Below, piece by piece: positions 8,106 through 13,139 of a stretch of 13,139 nucleotides of DNA. Positions within the stretch are counted from its first letter, which is position 1, and each line of letters begins with the position of its first letter. The notes below the pieces were generated by a model. It saw only the letters and a program-made list of their open reading frames with translations. It did no database searches and was not told the DNA's origin. The stretch lies in assembly GCA_036939755.1 (NCBI GenBank), contig JALLAZ010000675.1:1-13139 (forward strand), read 5' to 3'. This stretch comes from Stephanodiscus triporus. Its lineage: Eukaryota; Bacillariophyta; Thalassiosirophyceae; Thalassiosirales; Thalassiosiraceae. The position numbers and the translations under genes were made by a program.

Positions 8106-8826
8106 TATTGTTTTTCTCTCCGTCCCTTCTCGCCCCCGCCGGGGGGTATGTGTAAGTGTAAGTGTTTCCCCCCTCGATAGTATATAATGTGATATGACGA
8201 CGACGGCGATCCTCCCCCCCCACCCCCCCCTCGGCGACCCGCCTTCGGTGGTGCTGTAAGTATTATTGGCTTTGGGTTGGAACGATGCCAATCAATTGAT
8301 TGAATGAAGAAGCAGGTATTATATCGTCGGAGAATCGCGTCGTTGATTGGGTGTAAAGTAAAAAAGGTGTGAGTTTTGTGTGGCGGACCGCCTTGAAAAA
8401 GCTCTACAAAAACCACTACCGATTCCTACCGCTAAAATACGCTATTGTACATCAGAGACAACAGCACACATATTATTATCGTTAGAAATACCACATTGAA
8501 TTGCCCGCGTGCGTTAGGCCTTGGCCCTACCTATTGGGGGGGAAATAACAATACTTTGGTTAACTTTATCTCTCTTTCTAGGCCCAACAAATACTTCCAT
8601 CCTCCCGCATTACATACTTCTTAAAATCAAAACGAGCAACTAAACGGGGGAAAAGAGCCGTAGCAGCAGGGGACCAAGTTTATCTCCTTAAAGTGAAGTG
8701 CCTCTAGAAGAGTGAATCCTCTTTGTTTGATTTCGATAAATAATACTTAATCACACTAGCACTGCAAAAATAGAAGTGGTATTTCGCTTGATATGGTGGC
8801 TTTCTGGTGGTACCTATATTTTCTTT
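8106..8826. other. Spacer between genes 3 and 4
   Basis: Holds the leader and promoter of the membrane-protein gene (minus strand) and the 3' end of the sepiapterin reductase gene. The frame of exon 1 is open to 8291 but contains no ATG above 8105. Visible items are two C8 runs split by one A (8214-8230), a TATA-like ATTATATA on the minus strand (8188-8181) about 75 bases before the ATG, and a short GTGTAA repeat (8149-8163). No gene or RNA gene seen. Confidence 0.5.
8181..8188 (-). promoter_or_regulatory. Possible TATA-like element of gene 3
   Basis: Minus-strand ATTATATA lies about 75 bases upstream of the chosen ATG at 8105, with pyrimidine-rich sequence between. The only support is position and sequence. 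Confidence 0.25.
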
Positions 8827-9786
8827 TCAAACGTCCCAATAATCCACGTGTGACCCACTCTCGAACTCGTCCAAGTCAATTATCCGAATCAATTTCTTCG
8901 CCGTGTCTTCCGGCCGTATCCATTTATCGTCCTCCTTTGACTTTGTATAATACTCGTGCAGTCCTTCATCCAGAACGGCGCAATCCGCGAGGTATTCTGA
9001 CATTTGAGTATCGCACAGTCCCGGCGCGTAATTCAACACTTTGAACATCTGCCTTCGTCCCTGCCTATTACCGTTGGGATGACTCGACGAATCCTCGTGG
9101 GAATAGTCGGTTGAATGTTCTTTCGCAAGTGCCCTGTGAAACATATCCCTTCCGGCTTTGCCGGCAGAATAGATCGACATGGTGGGGAATGGTTCGAGCG
9201 CGCACAACGACGATGTATTGACAATCCGAACCAACGGAGATCCCGCCGTCGATGTGCATGCTATCGAAGGCGAATCGAGGAACTTCTTCGTGAATTGGGC
9301 CGATATCCAAATCGACGACGTGACGTTCAAGTCTACGGCTCGTCGCAATTCCCTCATGTTGTTTGACTCGCCAGGAGAAAATAACGAGGAGGCCAATCCC
9401 ACCGGCCCCACCGAGCCGGCGTTGTTGACTAACAAACACGAGTCGTACCGTCCGGCACGCGACGAGGATTCTAATACCGATTGGAACTCGTCCCCGACGG
9501 TGTCTAGATCGGACAGATCCATCTCGTGACAACGCGCGGTCACCGCTCCGCGTCCCCGTTCCTCGGTCATACGCGCAGCTTCGCGCAGCGACTCCGCCGA
9601 TCGTGAGATCAGGACCATTAGCAGAGGCGCGGATAACATCGCCGCCTGCGACCGTTCGTTGCTGCTAGGAGTACACGCCTTGCCGTACCGCGACGAGTCC
9701 GCGACTGCGTCCGCTGTGGCAAGCGCGACGGCTCTTCCAATTCCCCGCGACGCACCTGTTATTATTACTAGAGATTTGTGTTCCAT
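8827..9786 (-). CDS. SPR: Sepiapterin reductase (short-chain dehydrogenase/reductase)
   Basis: Single-exon protein of 319 residues starting at ATG 9786. Sepiapterin reductase performs the last NADPH-dependent step(s) of tetrahydrobiopterin synthesis in the cytosol. The SDR frame is complete: TGASRGIG (10-17) for cofactor, NNAG (121-124), and catalytic Ser193, Tyr206 and Lys210 (SSLCALEPF...YSAGKAGRDMF). Features beyond a generic SDR match sepiapterin reductase: SSLCAL before the catalytic Tyr, VLNYAPGLCDTQM (250-262), and the C-terminal DEFESGSHVDYWD (306-318), which corresponds to the substrate-binding end of the animal enzymes. It is about 60 residues longer than the animal enzyme (about 260). 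The extra length lies in loops near 30-50 and 225-245, both hydrophilic. The gene diverges from the plus-strand gene at 10356. In an alga the product pterin would most plausibly serve aromatic amino acid hydroxylases, which is inference. Confidence 0.92.
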   Translation of the reverse strand: MEHKSLVIITGASRGIGRAVALATADAVADSSRYGKACTPSSNERSQAAMLSAPLLMVLISRSAESLREAARMTEERGRGAVTARCHEMDLSDLDTVGDEFQSVLESSSRAGRYDSCLLVNNAGSVGPVGLASSLFSPGESNNMRELRRAVDLNVTSSIWISAQFTKKFLDSPSIACTSTAGSPLVRIVNTSSLCALEPFPTMSIYSAGKAGRDMFHRALAKEHSTDYSHEDSSSHPNGNRQGRRQMFKVLNYAPGLCDTQMSEYLADCAVLDEGLHEYYTKSKEDDKWIRPEDTAKKLIRIIDLDEFESGSHVDYWDV

Positions 9787-9950
9787 TGGCTGGCGTAAGT
9801 AGGGGCGGAGGAGGCCATGATCTTCCTAACAATTCCCTCTTTTGAGTGTAGAGTAAAGTACTACGGAATCCGATATGAATATCTATCTTTGCCCAGTGGA
9901 CACACGACGTACTTTTGACTTTTGCCAAGCCACACGCTTTTGTACGATAC

Positions 9951-10095
9951 ACGTAGAAAACATAAGGCGGCCCACGGTGTCAACTCCTAAAATTTCAAAA
10001 CGCATATGAATATGTTTCTACGNACGTAGAAAACATAAGGCGGCCCACGGTGTCAACTCCTAAAATTTCAAAACGCATATGAATATGTTTCTACG
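9951..10095. repeat. 72-base direct duplication around an N
   Basis: 9951-10022 and 10024-10095 are identical, separated by the single N at 10023. The same arrangement, with the same 72-base length, recurs at 11487-11631. That coincidence points to two contigs sharing an end overlap that was joined without collapsing, so the real locus probably has one copy. Confidence 0.85.
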
Positions 10096-10096
10096 T
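10024..10096. repeat. Imperfect inverted repeat bounding the 72-base segment
   Basis: The left arm ACGTAGAAAACATA (10024-10037) pairs with the right arm TATGTTTCTACGT (10084-10096), with one extra A in the left arm. About 46 bases lie between. It could be a hairpin, a regulatory palindrome, or the remains of a very small inverted-repeat element. No protein is encoded. Confidence 0.45.
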
Positions 10097-10355
10097 AGGA
10101 ATTCAAGACCGAAGCGGTTCGGGGATCCCCATAGCGCTTGGAGTCTTCTTAATTTCGATCCGACTTTCGTTTTCGCATAATAATATAATAGAGGTAGACG
10201 TGTTCGAGCAACTTGAAGGCGGGCACCTGAGCAGCATGGATGGAGAAGGGCAGCTCCCTGATGACCCGACACCCAGCCGGAAGCAGAAAAACAATGGGTC
10301 TGCCCACTCCACGAGACGCAAAGATTGGTTCACTTAGATGATAGATGACTGAACC

Positions 10356-12804
10356 ATGGATGACCTAAATTCATTCGGACGTGTCAAATCCCCCGACCAA
10401 ATTCTATCCGATCGTCTGCGCAAGGGCTTTTGTGGCACATGTCCAAACGAACACCCCGTCCAATGTTTCGAAATCAAGAAACGCATCGGATTCGGGGGGA
10501 TTCACAAGGACAAAATCCCGCTAACGGTGGAGGGGAAGGTCCTCAATGGGACTTGTTTGAAATGCCATCCCCCTATGACGAGGTCCTGTCCACCGCGCGT
10601 TGGCGGCAATGAGCGGCGCGATGCTGTGCCGAGCATGCCAAACGGTACAATGCGCGGGCTAACGCGACAGGCAAACTTTCGCCACTCAAAATCCCTTCCA
10701 GTAGATTCTTTGGACGAAGATACTCCCCGGGAACATCGATCGCCTCAATTTGCTGAAGACCCCAATTGGCAGCAACAAGAACAGCAACATCAGGAGCAGA
10801 AAAATGTAGAACACGGGAATGTGAGAAAACCAAAATCACAGATGGCAGCAGGGCACCAAGATGCCAACCTGGGCAACGTTCCCTCCTCAGCTCAATACAG
10901 GAAGCAAAATGGCGATTTTCCATATGGGCACCATTACCCGACCCAGCAACCTTATGATGAAAAATCAGAGGAGCAAACCCCCAAATATAACGTTAATCCA
11001 ACATACTCCCCACCGCACTCCCCATCCCAACCAAATGATCGAAAAATCCCCTACGCGCAGGATTCTGATCGTGATCGCTTGGCGTATGACCACCATGGAG
11101 TACCTCAAGCTAGAAACTCTCCTGGTGTTCCCAATATTTCGAACCGGGGGGATTTCTCGACTTCTATCTTGGAGGACGATGTGCAACTTGACAGCCATCA
11201 TCCACGGGATTCTGATCGTAATTGCTCGGCGTACGATCACCGTCGAGGGGGGGAGATGAGACCCAGCGTCAACAATAGGGCGAAAAGAAATCTCTTGGAA
11301 GACGATGTGCAACTCAATCGCAATCATCCGCGGGATTCTGATCGTAATCACTCGGCATTAGACCATCGAGGAGGGGGGGAGAGGGGGGATAGAAAATTAC
11401 CTAGCGTTCCCAGCTCGGCTAGAAGAGGAGATGCCTCGCATTCTAGCTTGGAGGATGATGTGCAGCTTGACAACCTTCAAATGCAAGTGCAACTTTACTT
11501 AGCCAAGAACCCACATCACGCTGCCAAGTTCATCCCTGGCTCCGGGGCCTTTATGGGTNGTGCAACTTTACTTAGCCAAGAACCCACATCACGCTGCCAA
11601 GTTCATCCCTGGCTCCGGGGCCTTTATGGGTTCCGAACTTGAGGTACAAGATATTCAAGACGATGTGTCGTATCTAACTTTAGATACGGCCTTGCAGGGA
11701 ACTGTCAACACAATTGGATCGAGAAGAAATTTCGATAGTACAAGGAGGTTAGGCGCCATCGACGAGTCATCGAGTAGTTCCTCGAGCAGCAACCAGCTTT
11801 CTATGTCTAGTCATCAAATACGCGAACCCGCTATTCCTCATGCCGCGGTGGAAAGTTACTTGAATAGTGCTGCCCCGGATTTGAAGTCTTTGCATGAATT
11901 CTTTGAGATGTTCAACACAACAGGACTTTACAAGGAAGCCATCTATCAATTGAAGTTCGCACTCATTCAGGAAAATGCCAATGCCAAAGCAGCCAAAGCA
12001 GAATGCATGCGCACAGACCTGGCTATGTTTTGCCTAGAAAAGCTGAGGGTCCTTGCGGGCAAGAGTGACGAAAACAAGAAGATGATGATCTTTGACGACG
12101 ATGACGGTGCTGGGGCCATATCTGCGTTGGACGCAATCGTAGAAGCTGCACAAATCTATCAAAGATTTGTCAAAATTCAACAAGTGGTGTGTGCCGTATT
12201 GTGGTCCTTGTCAATTAACTATCAAAAGCACATCGCACAGAACGGTGGGTGCAAGGTTATACTGGATGCCATTCAAATCCATTTTGAGCCAGATGAATTG
12301 CAGGTTATGGCATTGAGAGCTTTGAAGGTGATTTCTTTTGATAGTGTTGGTAAATCGATGCTGCTCTCGCAGGGTGGTATAGCAATTGTTGCAGCTGTTA
12401 TGCAGACGCACGTGTATAATCAAGCGATACAATCAGATGGTTGCGTAATCTTAGGCAATCTGGTGGTAGACGAAGCAAGTCAATCTACACTACCCGTCAA
12501 TGAAAAGGAGGTTGATATTATAATCAAGGGGATGATCGCTCATCCAAACTCGTTTGAAGTCCACGAGGCAGCGTAAGTTGGACAATGCAAATTTTCCAGC
12601 ATCAAGCACACCTGTCCTTGACATCTCATTCCTTGTCCGTGCTCACAACAAAATCTCAGGTGTTTTACGTTGATGAACCTGGCGTCCTCTGCTGAGAATG
12701 TGGCTCTTATACGCCAGCATAGTATGTCGAAGTTGTCGCTTGAGTCAGCCCTCGAGACCCATGCAATTGATGTTCATACCCTACTGAGGCGTTTGAAGTT
12801 ATAA
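10356..12804 (+). CDS. Cys-motif protein with repeat region and C-terminal armadillo-like domain (two exons, broken by an assembly join)
   Basis: The start ATG 10356 has a strong context (ACCATGG). Exon 1 runs to 12572 (donor GTAAGT) and exon 2 is 12660-12804 (acceptor CTCAG), joining EAA to CFTLMNLAS in frame. As printed, exon 1 is frameshifted by the N at 11559 and a second copy of 72 bases, an excess of 73. Read with one copy, it gives 762 residues. N-terminus: C26-x2-C29, C37 and C67-x2-C70-H71 around a basic FEIKKRIGFGG segment, a likely zinc-binding motif. I recall similar motifs in diatom proteins of unknown role. Residues about 75-450 are polar, Gln/Pro/Asp-rich and probably disordered, with three imperfect repeats ending in LEDDVQL. 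From about 555 the protein is helical with armadillo-like units (for example QNGGCKVILDAI, LSQGGIAIVAAVM and GCVILGNLVVD), a protein-binding superhelix. Function unknown; a scaffold is the most one can infer. Confidence 0.75.
11061..11471 (+). repeat. Three imperfect tandem repeats in gene 5
   Basis: Each unit begins with GATTCTGATCGT and ends near a LEDDVQL coding stretch: 11061-11207 (147 bases), 11208-11333 (126) and 11334-11471 (138). All lengths are multiples of three. The protein units read DSDR...YDH or LDH...LEDDVQL, sharing their ends and varying in the middle. They lie in the disordered part of the protein. Confidence 0.85.
11487..11631. repeat. 72-base direct duplication around an N inside gene 5
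   Basis: 11487-11558 and 11560-11631 are identical, separated by N at 11559. Both copies encode the same stretch (VQLYLAKNPHHAAKFIPGSG and on to FMG), and the frame changes between them. One copy gives a continuous protein, so this is very likely an uncollapsed contig overlap and not a biological duplication. Confidence 0.9.
12573..12659 (+). other. Intron of gene 5
   Basis: The donor is GTAAGT at 12573 and the acceptor AATCTCAG ends at 12659. The intron is 87 bases and splits an Ala codon after two bases. The unspliced frame stops at once (TAA at 12574-12576). The spliced frame continues for 47 residues with a further armadillo-like helix and ends at TAA 12802-12804. Confidence 0.85.
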
Positions 12805-13139
12805 GTTGTTTGGATAGGAGTCTTCCAGTGTCTTTGCCCTTTTATCATGGAATGGTGACCGTTCAGTACATATATTTGTTTTTTGCTTTTGCTGCATGCA
12901 TGCAGAAAAGGGTCTGCTCGGCAAATGTTATGCGCTTAGCACGACGCATCGGACTCATTGAGGAGGGTGGTGGGCATGCTGTGATCGGGTTGGGGGATGA
13001 ACGTGTAATTTAAAGCGTGACATTACCTAACAAATTATTCTAGTTCAATAGAACGATATCACATATTATTACATCTCTCTATTGCTGTCCTCTTGATGGG
13101 ATTGTAGTGCACTGACTGACTTCTTTAATGTCTTGATCT
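12805..13139. other. Downstream of gene 5, no gene supported
   Basis: Probably the 3' end of gene 5 and intergenic DNA. A 67-codon open frame starting with TTG at 12810 has no recognisable content. A perfect 14-base palindrome, CTGCATGCATGCAG, lies at 12892-12905. The last 120 bases are AT-rich. Confidence 0.5.

Larger units (their letters stand above)
9787..10355. other. Divergent spacer between genes 4 and 5
   Basis: Presumably holds both promoters. The duplicated 72-base segment (9951-10095) fills its middle. Short open frames on the minus strand (for example 10060-10272) resemble nothing and cross the duplicated DNA, so I do not call them. The gene 5 start has a good context (gaaccATGG). 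Confidence 0.55.

Noticed and set aside
7179..8180. 333-codon plus-strand open frame with long Val/Met runs
   Set aside because: It is antisense to exon 1 of the membrane-protein gene. The Val/Met runs are the complement of the His repeat, and the frame shows no domain. The minus-strand frame has clear membrane spans and good splice sites.
6874..8223. 449-codon minus-strand frame overlapping exon 1 of gene 3
   Set aside because: A shadow frame of Arg, Pro and Ser low complexity caused by high GC; no hydrophobic segments or motifs.
10060..10333. Two minus-strand frames upstream of gene 5
   Set aside because: One runs into the duplicated 72-base segment. Neither shows a domain, and both lie in the likely divergent promoter.
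11487..11631. Real tandem duplication or programmed frameshift in gene 5
   Set aside because: The copies are exact, separated by N, and the same 72-base length recurs at the other N. An assembly overlap explains both.
12810..13013. 67-codon plus-strand frame after gene 5
   Set aside because: TTG start, directly after the gene 5 stop, with no recognisable content; probably 3' untranslated.

Overview
The window looks like nuclear DNA of a diatom, probably a centric one. It holds five compact protein-coding genes. Three carry short introns with GT...AG ends (87 to 222 bases). A cysteine motif (CxxC...CxxCH) next to an armadillo-like domain is of a kind I associate with diatom proteins. Proteins are rich in low-complexity runs (Gly, Ser, His, Pro), and non-coding DNA is lower in GC than the coding DNA. 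I see no bacterial operon structure, mobile-element genes, rRNA, tRNA or CRISPR. The organism call rests on style and family resemblance, not on a marker gene.

Layout. (1) 398-2128, plus strand: a 576-residue protein with a FAIM-like N-terminal half and a disordered tail holding a ubiquitin-interacting-like motif, a clathrin-box-like motif and a terminal NPF. This is the toolkit of an endocytic adaptor. (2) 4329-2360, minus strand: a three-exon nucleotidyltransferase (NDP-sugar pyrophosphorylase type) with an N-terminus recalling fucose-1-phosphate guanylyltransferase. (3) 8105-4991, minus strand: a two-exon, 974-residue polytopic membrane protein with a 22-histidine cluster and a loop that reads like a CBM5/12 (chitin-binding type 3) module. 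(4) 9786-8827, minus strand: sepiapterin reductase, an SDR enzyme of tetrahydrobiopterin synthesis. (5) 10356-12804, plus strand: a two-exon protein with an N-terminal Cys motif, a disordered repeat region and a C-terminal armadillo-like domain.

Genes 1 and 2 converge on a 231-base spacer. Genes 2, 3 and 4 lie in a row on the minus strand. Genes 4 and 5 diverge from a 569-base spacer. I see no sign that the five work in one pathway.

Two single N characters (10023 and 11559) are each flanked by exact 72-base direct repeats. They look like uncollapsed contig overlaps. The second breaks gene 5, and reading only one copy restores one continuous frame into the armadillo region.
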